Counted from the stretch's first letter, positions 1-10,527 are shown. The stretch is DNA of 64,000 nt from Candidatus Woesearchaeota archaeon (GCA_016180235.1 JACPBQ010000005.1:35873-99872), one strand, 5' to 3'. Notes: a model not told the origin generated them from the letters alone. Program-made: numbers and translations.

Positions 1-2
1 TT

Positions 3-698
3 GAGCAGGAATTCTCCCAATATGAAGGCGTTAAGCTTGACCTGGAAAAGAACGAGGAGCAGCTAAAGGGCGAGATAAGCAAATTCGAGAGGATGAGAGA
101 GCAGATAGGCAGCGTCAACATGAGGGCTCTGGAGATATATGAGGACGTGGAAAATGAGTACCGTATCCTGCTGGAAAAGAAAGAACGCCTCGGCAAGGAA
201 AAGGAAGATGTGCTGAAGATGATGGAAGAGATAGAAGGGAAGAAAAAAGGCCTTTTCATGAGGATATTTGATGCCATAAATGCCAATTTCCAGAAATTTT
301 TCACCATGCTCACGACAAAAGGGGCGCAAGCCACACTGGTGATAGAAGACGAGGAAAATCCTTTTGAGGCAGGAGTGAGGATCAATGTAAAGATTACAGG
401 AAGCAAATTCCTGGATATAAGAAGCTTAAGCGGGGGAGAAAAGACAATGACAGCCCTTGCCTTCATATTTGCAATACAGGAGCACGAGCCGGCTTCTTTC
501 TATGTTTTGGATGAGGTCGATGCGGCTTTGGACAAGCACAACAGCCAGAAGTTTGCCAAACTGATAAGGCAGTACTCCAATAATGCCCAATATGTAATAA
601 TAAGCCACAATGATGCTGTCATATCCGAGGCTGATACCCTGTACGGGGTTTCAATGAACGAGCACGGGATAAGCCAGGTTGTAAGCCTGAGGGTTTAG
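3..698 (+). CDS. smc: Chromosome segregation SMC protein, C-terminal part (5' end outside window)
   Basis: Open frame from the window edge; contains LSGGEKTMTALAFIFAIQ signature and VLDEVDAALD Walker B typical of SMC C-terminal ATPase. Confidence 0.93.
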   Translation, partial: EQEFSQYEGVKLDLEKNEEQLKGEISKFERMREQIGSVNMRALEIYEDVENEYRILLEKKERLGKEKEDVLKMMEEIEGKKKGLFMRIFDAINANFQKFFTMLTTKGAQATLVIEDEENPFEAGVRINVKITGSKFLDIRSLSGGEKTMTALAFIFAIQEHEPASFYVLDEVDAALDKHNSQKFAKLIRQYSNNAQYVIISHNDAVISEADTLYGVSMNEHGISQVVSLRV

Positions 699-847
699 AT
701 TTTCAAATAGTTTTTTCAATTAGCTTTAAATTTCCAATTATATTCTACGCAATAATTTTACCTTGCCATTCATAAAAAAGCCCTTTCAATAGGTTCAAAC
801 CAAAAATTATTAAAACGATTCGAGGGCCACTCCAGAAAGGAGGAAAA

Positions 848-2095
848 ATGAAAATTGCCGTATTTACAGACTCTTTTTACCCAAAAATAGATGGCATAGC
901 AATAAGCTCTCTGGAAACCATTAAGAGGCTTGCTGAAAAAGGCCATAAGCTAAAAGTTTTCTGCCCCGACAATCTCGGAAACAACGATGAAGTTAGAATT
1001 AAGAATACAGAATTACACAGGATTTTCAGTTTTCCACTATTATCATACAAAGAAGTGGTTGTTGCAGTTCCAAAAAAAAGAAGAATCCTGAAGATTGTTG
1101 AAGGATTTAATCCTGATGTATTATATCTTCTTAGCCCAGGACCTATCGGCATAACCGCGACGTATATCAAAAAAAAGCTGAAAATTCCGTTGGTTGGAGC
1201 ATACACCACAGTAATTGCTGAGCAGCTTATGTATCTTTCTCCGATACGCCTGCTTAAACTTGACGCGGTCAAAGAGACTTTGTTTAAAAAGCACCATTTC
1301 CACAAGCATAAGGAAGAAACCATGCTGAAAAAAATAGTTTGGGGCATAAGCCTGCACATTTATAAAAAATGTGATTTTATCACAGTCCCATCGTATCCGA
1401 TAAAAGAAGAGCTGATTAAGAGAAAAATGGAAAAGCCAATTCAAGTCATTTCTTGTGGTATCGACATTAAAAATATAAAAAAAAGAAGCCCCTTGAAAAA
1501 AACCGGATTTTCTATACTTCATGTAGGAAGGCTTTCCCATGAGAAAAAAATCGAGATTGTCATTGAAGCTTTTTCTCATTTAGTAAAAAAATATCCACAA
1601 GCAAGCCTGGATATAATAGGCGACGGCCCTGCCAGAAAAAGCCTCGAAATATTTTGCAGCAACCTAAGTTTAGGAAACAAAGTCTTTTTTCATGGTTATG
1701 TAAAGCATGAAAAGGTGCTCAATATGTATAGAGATTATGACTTATTTGTAACTGCAAGCGACATGGAAACTTTAGGCCTGGTCGTTGTTGAAGCTATGGC
1801 CTCTGGCTTGCCTGCTATTGGGGTTGACAAGTATGCGCTGCCAAGCATAATAATAAATGGGAAAAACGGGTTAATCTGCAAGCCAAATGATGTTGATTGT
1901 ATAGCAAAATCCTGTGAAAAAATTTTATCAGATGAAATCCTATACAGAAAATTTTCGAGAAATTCCTTAAGATTTGCAGAGGAACACGGTATTGGGAGAG
2001 TAATTAGCAAACTGGAAGCGGTTTTTCTAAAACTTGCTAAAGACAAAAAAAACCGCTTACCCGGAAACACCAACATGGAATTTCAGATAAGGTAG
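848..2095 (+). CDS. Glycosyltransferase family 4/1 (GT-B fold)
   Basis: 415-aa ORF; MKIAVFTDSFYPKIDGIAIS N-terminus, GRLSHEKKIEIVIEAF, EAMASGLPAIG motifs. Confidence 0.9.
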   Translation: MKIAVFTDSFYPKIDGIAISSLETIKRLAEKGHKLKVFCPDNLGNNDEVRIKNTELHRIFSFPLLSYKEVVVAVPKKRRILKIVEGFNPDVLYLLSPGPIGITATYIKKKLKIPLVGAYTTVIAEQLMYLSPIRLLKLDAVKETLFKKHHFHKHKEETMLKKIVWGISLHIYKKCDFITVPSYPIKEELIKRKMEKPIQVISCGIDIKNIKKRSPLKKTGFSILHVGRLSHEKKIEIVIEAFSHLVKKYPQASLDIIGDGPARKSLEIFCSNLSLGNKVFFHGYVKHEKVLNMYRDYDLFVTASDMETLGLVVVEAMASGLPAIGVDKYALPSIIINGKNGLICKPNDVDCIAKSCEKILSDEILYRKFSRNSLRFAEEHGIGRVISKLEAVFLKLAKDKKNRLPGNTNMEFQIR

Positions 2096-2547
2096 AAAAC
2101 AAAAAGGCTAAGGAATATCAGAAGCCCTATGGCATAACCTGCAAGGATATCCTTGAAATAATGCTTTTTCAGGAAATGCCTTGAATAGCCCACGAGCATG
2201 ATTATCAGGATGAAGATAGTATCAATAAGCAGGCTGTCCACGCTCTTGATTATAACCAGACCGGAGTACATTATACTGGCTGAATGAACGCTTGGAAAAC
2301 TGCCTGATTCTATTTTTTCGAGAAGGTTTGTGAAATCCTCCTTATCAGGCCTGTCCTTATGGAAGATGAGCTTTATGAAGTAGCATATCGCAAGAGTTAT
2401 AACGAGACCAAGGCTAGCCCGCTTAAGAAGGGACTGTTCAACAACAAGAAGGTAAAAAATTAGGATGATCAATACATTTCCAAGTCCTGAAAAGTCCCTG
2501 AAAAACTCATAAGTCTGCGTTTTTAAAAAGTTCCTGTATTTTTTCAT
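2083..2547 (-). CDS. PAP2-family phosphatase (membrane)
   Basis: KLIFHKDRPDK...SGSFPSVHSASIMY...GYSRHFLKKHYFKDILAGYAIG motifs; start placed at MKKYRN because the upstream part of ORF 2083-2712 is the tRNA-Gly gene. Confidence 0.85.
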   Translation of the reverse strand: MKKYRNFLKTQTYEFFRDFSGLGNVLIILIFYLLVVEQSLLKRASLGLVITLAICYFIKLIFHKDRPDKEDFTNLLEKIESGSFPSVHSASIMYSGLVIIKSVDSLLIDTIFILIIMLVGYSRHFLKKHYFKDILAGYAIGLLIFLSLFVFYLI

Positions 2548-2555
2548 TGTAAAAT

Positions 2556-2710
2556 GCGTCGGCCGGGACTCCCAAATCCCGAGGAATTTTAGCTGCCCTC
2601 TGGGATATTCGAACCCGGATAAACGGCTGTCTTTGCGCAAGCAGGGATCCAGCGAATCTTTGATCTTAGCGCGTGGAAGGCCGTTGTCATAGCCGTTAGA
2701 CCACCGACGC
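2556..2710 (-). tRNA. tRNA-Gly(TCC) with two introns (anticodon-loop ~2629-2673, T-loop ~2569-2607)
   Basis: Acceptor GCGTCGG/CCGACGC, anticodon stem ACGGC/GCCGT, loop CTTCCA|A, T-stem CCGGG/CCCGG; 155 nt reduces to 71 nt after removing 45+39 nt. Confidence 0.88.
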
Positions 2711-2818
2711 ATCCATGGTAAAAGATTGTCAAGAGATTTATAAATTTAATTGTTTTAAAGTAAAATAGCGAGCAACTTTGATCTTAGGACAAAATTCATT
2801 CTGTTCGCTTCGCTCACC

Positions 2819-3409
2819 ATGCCACTGACCAAAATACCAAAATTATTAAATACTCCACTAAATAAGACATACTTAACGGGGGTGATAAGATTGCAGTCTG
2901 AAGAAAGTTCTACTTATAAAAATCTAATTTCCAATATAGACCTCAACAGAAGCATAGACACTATTGATTATTTTAATTTTTCAGATATGGATAAAGAGCC
3001 AAAGTTCATGGAGTTTTTAAATGATATCAGCCAGGACAATGATACAATAGAGCTCAGCCTGATAAAGAATAAAGTGTACAAGGAAGCGGTAATAATGTCA
3101 TTGAATATAATCAATGCTGAAAAAGGCCTGCTGAAAGAGATAATAAAAGACGAGCAGAAGACTTTCGGCGGAAGCAAGCTTTTTTATGTGAATGACGGCT
3201 TTGACAGGATACTGGTAATGGCTGTGCGGGGAAGCATGGACGGAAAACTGAACATGGCCATAAACAGGCTGAACAAGGCAAATGAGAAAATATACAGGCT
3301 GAATGCGAAGATAAAAAAGGACAATATGGAAGTTTATATGAAGAGGAAAAGCATAAACGACAGGAAAGATTCAATAGCAAATATGATCAATAATAATCTT
3401 AAAGTCTAG
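2819..3409 (+). CDS. Hypothetical protein (true start possibly TTG/GTG near 2882-2891)
   Basis: Long ORF; GGGGGTG Shine-Dalgarno-like sequence upstream of ~2891. Confidence 0.6.
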   Translation: MPLTKIPKLLNTPLNKTYLTGVIRLQSEESSTYKNLISNIDLNRSIDTIDYFNFSDMDKEPKFMEFLNDISQDNDTIELSLIKNKVYKEAVIMSLNIINAEKGLLKEIIKDEQKTFGGSKLFYVNDGFDRILVMAVRGSMDGKLNMAINRLNKANEKIYRLNAKIKKDNMEVYMKRKSINDRKDSIANMINNNLKV

Positions 3410-4434
3410 GCCAGATTTTTCTTCAGATTCTCTACGAACTCCCTGAACTGGCGCTGCTTTACATTTGCGCCGCATGCATACTCGTGGCCTCCGCCATAGC
3501 CCTCTAAGCCGGCCAATGCCTTGTCAAGGAGCGGAGGCAGGATTGTGTTTTTGCTCCTTATGCTCATCCTCACATCATCATCTTTTTTCCTTCCAACCAA
3601 TATCACCTTATCCGGGAATTGGTACAGCAGCTCATTTGCTATATCACCGGTAAAGCTCATCTTGTCATCTTCGTATGTAAAAACCAGAAGCTTATCCCTG
3701 GTTGCAGCCTTGACTGCGCTTTTCAGCATATCATTGTATATTTTATTGAGCTTCTCATACCGTTTGTAGATGAATTTCCCGGCAGCGGTTTCCTGGTTGA
3801 GGATCTCGTAAGGGGTCTTTATCCTTGTAAGTATCTTGATGTTTTTCATGACGTCTGCTGTTTTGCCCTTCAGGCAGAAAGAAAATATTTTGATCAACGT
3901 CCCAAGTTTTGTTGTAAAATAAATGTCGCCTATCGTATTTTTATCTTCAATCAAATCCGGATACTGCTTTCTGAAATCGCCAAGAAATTCAGGAATATAG
4001 TAATCTGCTATGCTCCCTAAAGCCGCTATCCACAAGTCCTGCTTAACGACATTATAGCACATGTAGGTCGTAGGGGTATTTGAATCCTTTTTCCTAATCC
4101 TTGGGTTGAAATACAAAACACCATTAACCTTGTGCGGGCCGTGGTGGTCAATCCAGACTATGGGCTCGGGGCATGCATCCACAAAATCCTGGCCCAAAAG
4201 GGCAACATCGAGCACAAAAACCTTGTCAGGCTTATAGTCTTCCAGGCTTGGCGATAATCTGGCATCAAGCTTTGGGTGCGTCTTGACTACAATCCCATGG
4301 CCCTCCTTCTTGTAGCGATAAAGCAATAAGAAAGAGGACAATCCGTCAGGATCATCATCAAAGAAATACAAAGGATTCTGGCAGTGGTCCAGCTCATCCT
4401 TAATATGCTGGTACTGTTTTTGCGTCAATGCCAT
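3406..4434 (-). CDS. DHH-family phosphoesterase
   Basis: FDDDPDGLSSFLLL, IVWIDHHGPH and GYGGGHEYACGA motifs; start set at MALTQKQYQ. Confidence 0.88.
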   Translation of the reverse strand: MALTQKQYQHIKDELDHCQNPLYFFDDDPDGLSSFLLLYRYKKEGHGIVVKTHPKLDARLSPSLEDYKPDKVFVLDVALLGQDFVDACPEPIVWIDHHGPHKVNGVLYFNPRIRKKDSNTPTTYMCYNVVKQDLWIAALGSIADYYIPEFLGDFRKQYPDLIEDKNTIGDIYFTTKLGTLIKIFSFCLKGKTADVMKNIKILTRIKTPYEILNQETAAGKFIYKRYEKLNKIYNDMLKSAVKAATRDKLLVFTYEDDKMSFTGDIANELLYQFPDKVILVGRKKDDDVRMSIRSKNTILPPLLDKALAGLEGYGGGHEYACGANVKQRQFREFVENLKKNLA

Positions 4435-4524
4435 GAAAAATAAATAAAAGAGGCTATATTTAAATATATGCATCATGCCAAAACACATGATTAAGTTAAA
4501 ACAACAAAATTCCACTTATGATGG

Positions 4525-5769
4525 GTGGTTTTTGACATGAAAAAAAAATTTTCTTTGGGAGCGCTGCTTTTTGTAGTCTTTATCGATTTAGTTGGAATAG
4601 GCATAATAATCCCAATTCTGCCCCTAGTGCTGCTGGAAAGCAGCATGACAGCAGGCCTGGAAGACTCCATAAAGACCTTCCTTACCGGCCTGCTGCTTGC
4701 CAGCTACCCCTTTGCGCAGTTTTTTGGGGCCCCTATACTCGGAGCACTGAGCGACAAGCATGGCAGAAAACCTATCCTTATACTTTCGATGATTGGGGCA
4801 TTTTTTGGATACACACTTTTCGCTTTCGGGCTATTGGCAGGGAATATCTTTTTTCTGTTTATCAGCAGGATACTTGCTGGCTTTACGGCTGGAAATATCG
4901 CGGTTGTAAAGTCAATAATTGCGGATACAAGCGATGAAAAATCAAAGGTAAAGAATTTCGGGCTTGTAGGGGTGGCATTCGGACTGGGATTCATACTTGG
5001 GCCTTTTTTAGGCGGAGTGTTGAGCAATTCATCATTGATTCCCTGGTTCGGCATTGAGACTCCTTTCTGGTTTGCAGCATTGCTGCTTTTTGCCAACATA
5101 GGGATGGTATTGCTTCTTGTGAAGGAGACGCTGCCAAAGCCGTCAAATATTTCAATAAACCTGCTCACGGGACTAAAGAATGTAAAAAAGGCCGTTTATT
5201 ATCCAAACCTAAGGATAGTTTTTCTTTCGTATTTCCTTTTTATGTTTGGATTTACCTTTTTCACCCAGTTTTTTCCCGTGTTCCTCTATGACAGGTTTTC
5301 ATACACTCCGTCTCAGATAGGGCTTCTCTTTGCATATGTGGGCTTATGGATAGCCTTTGCGCAGGGAATCATGGTAAGGCCAATAGCGAAGAGATTTAAG
5401 CCCCATGCTGTCTTAAGGTATTCTATGCTTGCCATACCGATAGTGTTATTGCTGCTATTGATCCCAGAGGATGCCCATTACCTTTATTTTATCCTTCCCC
5501 TGATGGCGCTGGCAAATGGGCTGAACCTTCCCAACTTCTCTGCATTGTTCTCCAACCTCGCAAGCAAAAGCTCACAGGGCGAGATACTCGGCATCGAGCA
5601 GTCCCTTCTTTCGCTTGCAATGATAGTGCCGCCAGTAATTGCGGGAATCGCTGCTGCTGTCTCTTCCTCGCTTCCTATTTTGCTGGGCAGCTTATTCGTG
5701 TTTACCGGCTGGGCTGTTTTTGCGCTTTTTTACAAGGAAAAAAGAAAAGAAGTTTTCGAGGAAGTCTGA
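4525..5769 (+). CDS. MFS transporter (TetA-like)
   Basis: 12-TM-like protein with GALSDKHGRKPILI motif. Confidence 0.9.
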   Translation: MVFDMKKKFSLGALLFVVFIDLVGIGIIIPILPLVLLESSMTAGLEDSIKTFLTGLLLASYPFAQFFGAPILGALSDKHGRKPILILSMIGAFFGYTLFAFGLLAGNIFFLFISRILAGFTAGNIAVVKSIIADTSDEKSKVKNFGLVGVAFGLGFILGPFLGGVLSNSSLIPWFGIETPFWFAALLLFANIGMVLLLVKETLPKPSNISINLLTGLKNVKKAVYYPNLRIVFLSYFLFMFGFTFFTQFFPVFLYDRFSYTPSQIGLLFAYVGLWIAFAQGIMVRPIAKRFKPHAVLRYSMLAIPIVLLLLLIPEDAHYLYFILPLMALANGLNLPNFSALFSNLASKSSQGEILGIEQSLLSLAMIVPPVIAGIAAAVSSSLPILLGSLFVFTGWAVFALFYKEKRKEVFEEV

Positions 5770-5819
5770 AGGCAAAATGCTGCTTTGCGATTTCCGACAC
5801 ATTTATATTCTGATTTTCA

Positions 5820-7043
5820 TTGTTAAATGTTATGCACATTCCAAAATATACTGCAAAAAACCATCCTTTGTTCAACTGCGGCAATCCAAACTGCGCTATA
5901 TGCGCCAAGGCATATTCCCATATAAGGATAAAGAAGCGGATTGTCAGGGAGGATTTTTCTACAGATGCTGTTGCCCCTTTTGTGGGAAGGTACGGGTACC
6001 CTAACATAAATATAGGGATATTAGCGCCCCCGGATGAGCAGGAAGACTCATGGCTTTATGACGCTCCAAAATTCTGGGCTGCAAACAATTTCCAGATACC
6101 AAGGGTAGTTGATTTCAGGAGCTCTTTGATAAACTCCAGGGATAAAATTGACATCAAAAAAAGAAGCAAATTTCTGGAGCTAAACCAGGAAGTTAGCATG
6201 GCTTCGATGCCAACGGATATCGATATCAATCTTAAAAATAAGCCAAGGTTTAGGGTAAACTACGATAATTTCATGGCTCCTACGGGGCCTTATGCAGAAC
6301 TGAAAAATGCCAAATTGACTGAGAACCCAAAGATACACACCAAAGTTCAGAAAGTGCATTATGATACGGACTTAAAGGCGAATGAAGCCTTGGTTTATTT
6401 ATATGAAAATAAATTTGACGAGAATTTCTTGTCAAGAATATTAAGCGTCGGCACTTTAGGCATTGGGAAAAACAGGAAATTAGTGCCGACAAGATGGTCA
6501 ATCACGGCAACAGATGACACTTTGGGAAAGCATCTGATTAATAAAATAAAAAAACATAATCAAATTAATTATTCTGCCTTTTTTGGAAGCTATCTTGGGA
6601 ATAATTACCTGATACTATGCTTTCCGGAAGTGTGGGGCTATGAGCTGTTTGAAACAACGGTTGCAAATCCGCAACATTACATGACTGACCATGAATTCTA
6701 TGACAGCAGGAAGGATTATGCTGATAACACAGCAGGCGGCTATTATACGGTAAGGCTTGCAATTCTGGAGAGATTAAATGAACTGAGAAAACAAGGAAGC
6801 TGCCTGGCTTTGCGCTTTATCACCGGAGATTATACTCTGCCTCTAGGGGTGTGGGTTACCAGGGAAGCTGCAAGGAATGCTATGTCAAGCAGGCCAATAG
6901 AGTTTTCCTCCAAGGAATTAATGCTGGAATATGCAAGGAAGCTTATCAAAAGGAAGTTTAATTGTGATGCTGATGTTTACCTAAAACAGAGCAATATCTT
7001 AAGGAATATCAGGAGCCAATCAAAATTGATGCAATATTTATGA
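5820..7043 (+). CDS. nreA: Archaeal DNA repair protein NreA
   Basis: CGNPNCAICAKAY zinc-binding N-terminus, FVGRYGYPNINIGIL; C-terminal QSKLMQYL resembles a PIP box. Confidence 0.87.
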   Translation: MLNVMHIPKYTAKNHPLFNCGNPNCAICAKAYSHIRIKKRIVREDFSTDAVAPFVGRYGYPNINIGILAPPDEQEDSWLYDAPKFWAANNFQIPRVVDFRSSLINSRDKIDIKKRSKFLELNQEVSMASMPTDIDINLKNKPRFRVNYDNFMAPTGPYAELKNAKLTENPKIHTKVQKVHYDTDLKANEALVYLYENKFDENFLSRILSVGTLGIGKNRKLVPTRWSITATDDTLGKHLINKIKKHNQINYSAFFGSYLGNNYLILCFPEVWGYELFETTVANPQHYMTDHEFYDSRKDYADNTAGGYYTVRLAILERLNELRKQGSCLALRFITGDYTLPLGVWVTREAARNAMSSRPIEFSSKELMLEYARKLIKRKFNCDADVYLKQSNILRNIRSQSKLMQYL

Positions 7044-7177
7044 TTTAGCAATATTTGAAAAAAAATGGTTAAAACCAATGCCAATAAAAATAACCCAATA
7101 ATAAAAACCAGAATAGTTAAAAAAACAAATAAAACAAAAAAGTTTAAATATAAAATACCAAATCTAAAAGGAATAAA

Positions 7178-7258
7178 ATGGCTAACAATGATAATAAATT
7201 AAGTTCTGGAAGTGTTTTGTTAGCTTTGAATCTTTTATTGCTTCTGCTGCTGTTATAA
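7178..7258 (+). CDS. Possible micropeptide MANNDNKLSSGSVLLALNLLLLLLLL
   Basis: 26-codon ORF with hydrophobic C-terminus, preceded by TTTAAATATA and AAAAGGA. Confidence 0.35.
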   Translation: MANNDNKLSSGSVLLALNLLLLLLLL

Positions 7259-7350
7259 GGCCCAATTATAGCATATTCTTAACGGGTCTTGCATCGCTTA
7301 AAGTTTCTAGGTTCTGGGATATGCTAAAAATAATTTAAGAGTGATATAAA

Positions 7351-7608
7351 ATGAATGGAAAAGAATATCCAATCCAGGTTTTGTTTAAAAATCCAAATTT
7401 GGCTCGTGATGTCTATAAAAGATACCAAACTAGCTATAGAGCAATGGGAGTTACTTTAGATGGTCAAGTAAGATTAGGAGGCCCTAGGCTTTATGTCTGT
7501 AGCGGAGCAGGCAGATTTCTTAATGACTTTATCGAAGAAGCTTCTGCCAAGCACCCAAATCCCAGGTATAAAATTGAGAAGGGCAGAGAGCATCTTCACT
7601 CTACCTAA
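7351..7608 (+). CDS. Hypothetical protein
   Basis: 85-aa ORF in an otherwise free interval. Confidence 0.5.
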   Translation: MNGKEYPIQVLFKNPNLARDVYKRYQTSYRAMGVTLDGQVRLGGPRLYVCSGAGRFLNDFIEEASAKHPNPRYKIEKGREHLHST

Positions 7609-10123
7609 AACCCCTTAGTTCATCCAAAAACCTCTTAATAGTCTTAGGCACGTGCTCCGGCTGCGTCTGCAGTATTTTGGAAATTTCCGCAAGAACATCC
7701 CCTTTAAATGGCTCTTTATTTTTTAAAGTCAAATCCTCCTTTGATAATTTAATCCCCTTGTTTGCCGCTTTTCTTGCCTTTTTCCATTTGTCAAACAGCT
7801 CCTGGACTCTTGCCGGCAGCTGATTTATTTCAACGTCCAATAATCCTGCGCTCTCTTCCAGTATCCTGTTTTTTCCTTCCAACTCTTTTTCAGCAGCTTT
7901 TCCAGCAGTAAACTCTATCCTTACGATGCTGTCAGATATTTTTGTTGACTTGAGAATTTTTATTTTTCCAGCTTCCGAAGTGTTGTTAAGATGGGTGCCA
8001 CCGCAAGCCTGAGTGTCAATGCCTTTTATCTGCACAATCCTCAGTTTTTTGCCCGGGACTGCGCCTCCCTGGTAAATATTCATGCTGAACAGTTTTTCGG
8101 CTTCTGTCCTGGGATAAAATTTTTTTATGATCTCTATCTTTGAATTGACAATTTTGTTGGCTTCATCTTCTATTTTTTTTGTTTGTTCAAGGTTTAGGCT
8201 TTCGTAATGGGTAATGTCTAAAGTTGCTTTCTCTTTTGTTTTTTTGGCTCCTGCCTGGTTGACATGCTTTCCCAAAACCTTCCTAGCGGCAGCTCCAACT
8301 ATGTGAGTAGAGGTATGGTGCTGGGCAAGCTGTTTTCTCCTGTCCAAATCAACCACAACGTTCACATTATCCCCGACTTTGAATTTTGGCTTATTTTTCA
8401 AAACATGGACTATTATATTTCCCTGCTTGAAGACATCCGTTAATTCCTCATCATCTATTTTTCCAAGGTCGTTTATCTGGCCCCCTGAAGTCGGATAGGC
8501 AACGGTCTTATCCAGGATTACATTATTGCCTATGATTTTGAGAATTTTCCCTTTGCTTTCGGTCTTTAAAGGATCGTCATAGTAAAGCGCCTCTGTTTCG
8601 GGCAAATTTTCAAGAGCAAGCTTTTCTTCCCTTTTTGTCTCATGCTCCTGTTTGCGGCTTTCATGCATCCCAGACACAAGAGCATAGAAATTATCGGGGA
8701 TTTTGATTTCCTTGCCGAGCTTTTCAGCCTCTTCCCCGATTAATTCTGGGGCAATTCCCTGGCTGTCGTACAGCATTAATAATTTTTTTTCATTTATTTC
8801 TTCTTTAATTAATTTTGATATTATTGAATGAGTTTTTTGTCTTGTGGCTTCATATTTTCTCTTTTCAACGCCCAATATTTCATTTACCTCGTCCAAATTT
8901 TCGCTTAATTCCGGATACAGCGGCTTCAGATATTTTGCATGTATTTCGCATAACTCATTAAAATCAATTTCCCAGCCGTATTTGTCCATCAATGACATTG
9001 CCCTCCTGAATAAAACTCTTAGATTATAGCCGCCGCCTACATTGGAAGGCAAGGCCCCATCCGACAAAGCTACAAGCAATGCTCTTGAATGCTCAGCTAT
9101 AGAATACAAGGCTGCTGATTCTGAGATCTGCTTTTTTAATTCATCAACATTATAGCCGGTTTTTTTTGAAACTAAATTCCATGTTTTTTCTATGTCTTCC
9201 ACTTCATCTACATTTAAATAAGAAGAATAAGGCAGGAATTTTTTCATAAGCTCCGGGTCTATTTTTATCCCAGTAGCTTTTTTTAGCTTTTCAACCACTG
9301 TCGGAAAAGTTGTCTCATAGCTTGTCGATTTTCCCTGAGTAAACCATGCATTCCTCTCGTGGCCCATCCCCATGTCAAGCACTTTCAGATTAAGCTCTTT
9401 GTTGCCGGAAGGCGTCTGCTCGAAAAGCATGTAAACTTGGTTTCCAAGCTCCAGGCCGCGGCTAAAATATTCCATGCACGGCCCGAAATTTCCTCCTCCT
9501 GCCCATGCATCCTCATGGAACTTTATCTCCTGGTTTTTTAATCCCAGGCCCTGCTTCAGCCAGTTATGGATGTCGCGAAAATGCCTTGCCTGGTCCCATT
9601 CTTTTGGCTTCATGAATGCATGCTGGCCAATCATGTCAAAGCATGAATAATGGGCACCAGTAATGCCAATGTTATCTATATCATTAAACCTCAGGCATAA
9701 TTGGGGAACAACTAACGGATTGGCAGGAGGCTCTACTTCCCCGCTCACCACATAAGGCTGAAAATCGTAAATAGATGCCTGCACAAAATCAGTATCCTGG
9801 CGCCATCTCGCGGTTACGGGATAGCGGTTTATAGGAGTGTATCCCCATTTTCCGAATAATTTTGCAAATTCTTTCCAGACGCCAATATAATCCAGTTTTT
9901 TTGTAGCCGGGGTATTGCCAATAAACCTAAAGCCTCCGGAGCAGGCAGGGTCTCCGCAGAAATCGTCATTGGTTGTCTGCCAGAAATGAGTGCCGCATTT
10001 TGAGCATTTTTTCCTTGAAAAGCCCTCTTTCTTAAGGACAGAAGTTGCGTAGTAATTGTCAGGATTTTGAGAGGCTTTTAATTTAAACTCCTTTTTGATT
10101 TCCTTGTCTGTTTTCATAGACAA
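7601..10123 (-). CDS. alaS: Alanyl-tRNA synthetase (archaeal type)
   Basis: 840 aa; HHTSTHIVGAAAR editing motif, CGGTHL, archaeal N-terminal CSKCGTHFW zinc motif. Confidence 0.97.
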   Translation of the reverse strand: MSMKTDKEIKKEFKLKASQNPDNYYATSVLKKEGFSRKKCSKCGTHFWQTTNDDFCGDPACSGGFRFIGNTPATKKLDYIGVWKEFAKLFGKWGYTPINRYPVTARWRQDTDFVQASIYDFQPYVVSGEVEPPANPLVVPQLCLRFNDIDNIGITGAHYSCFDMIGQHAFMKPKEWDQARHFRDIHNWLKQGLGLKNQEIKFHEDAWAGGGNFGPCMEYFSRGLELGNQVYMLFEQTPSGNKELNLKVLDMGMGHERNAWFTQGKSTSYETTFPTVVEKLKKATGIKIDPELMKKFLPYSSYLNVDEVEDIEKTWNLVSKKTGYNVDELKKQISESAALYSIAEHSRALLVALSDGALPSNVGGGYNLRVLFRRAMSLMDKYGWEIDFNELCEIHAKYLKPLYPELSENLDEVNEILGVEKRKYEATRQKTHSIISKLIKEEINEKKLLMLYDSQGIAPELIGEEAEKLGKEIKIPDNFYALVSGMHESRKQEHETKREEKLALENLPETEALYYDDPLKTESKGKILKIIGNNVILDKTVAYPTSGGQINDLGKIDDEELTDVFKQGNIIVHVLKNKPKFKVGDNVNVVVDLDRRKQLAQHHTSTHIVGAAARKVLGKHVNQAGAKKTKEKATLDITHYESLNLEQTKKIEDEANKIVNSKIEIIKKFYPRTEAEKLFSMNIYQGGAVPGKKLRIVQIKGIDTQACGGTHLNNTSEAGKIKILKSTKISDSIVRIEFTAGKAAEKELEGKNRILEESAGLLDVEINQLPARVQELFDKWKKARKAANKGIKLSKEDLTLKNKEPFKGDVLAEISKILQTQPEHVPKTIKRFLDELRGFR

Positions 10124-10190
10124 GAATATTTAAGGTTAATATAAAAAGATTTAGGTTTTGTTAATTGGAATAGAAATACCTAAAAAGATT

Positions 10191-10436
10191 TTAAAGCCCT
10201 GTGGCTGCAATCTCCTCTAAATGTCTTAAAACAGCTGTATCCTCTGGTGCCTCTCTTCTTCGATTTTCAATTGATCCCACATATTCCAATGCAGGATCCC
10301 CCATGGTAATAGCTCCGATTCCCAACATTAAGGGGTCAGCTTCTTTCTGCACTGGAACTGCATCATTCGCTGGCCTAGGAGGCACTGCGTAATCCAATCC
10401 TTTTTCTGGATCATAACGAAAAGCAACTCCGTCCAT
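10191..10436 (-). CDS. Hypothetical protein
   Basis: 81-aa ORF with good composition. Confidence 0.45.
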   Translation of the reverse strand: MDGVAFRYDPEKGLDYAVPPRPANDAVPVQKEADPLMLGIGAITMGDPALEYVGSIENRRREAPEDTAVLRHLEEIAATGL

Positions 10437-10527
10437 TTTAATTCAAAAAGGTGATAAAATACTGCATTTATAAATCTTTCCATTTTATAACTATGAATAA
10501 GTGGTAAAAAGAAGAATAAAGTTTTGA

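Noticed and set aside
877-1579. Antisense ORFs opposite the glycosyltransferase, and many similar antisense ORFs opposite nreA, alaS, fusA, nrdJ, ABC genes and serS
   Set aside because: Complementary-frame artefacts of long real genes.
2548-2712. N-terminal extension of ORF 2083-2712 (MRRWSNGYDN...)
   Set aside because: It is the translation of the tRNA-Gly gene; the PAP2 protein starts at MKKYRN (2547).
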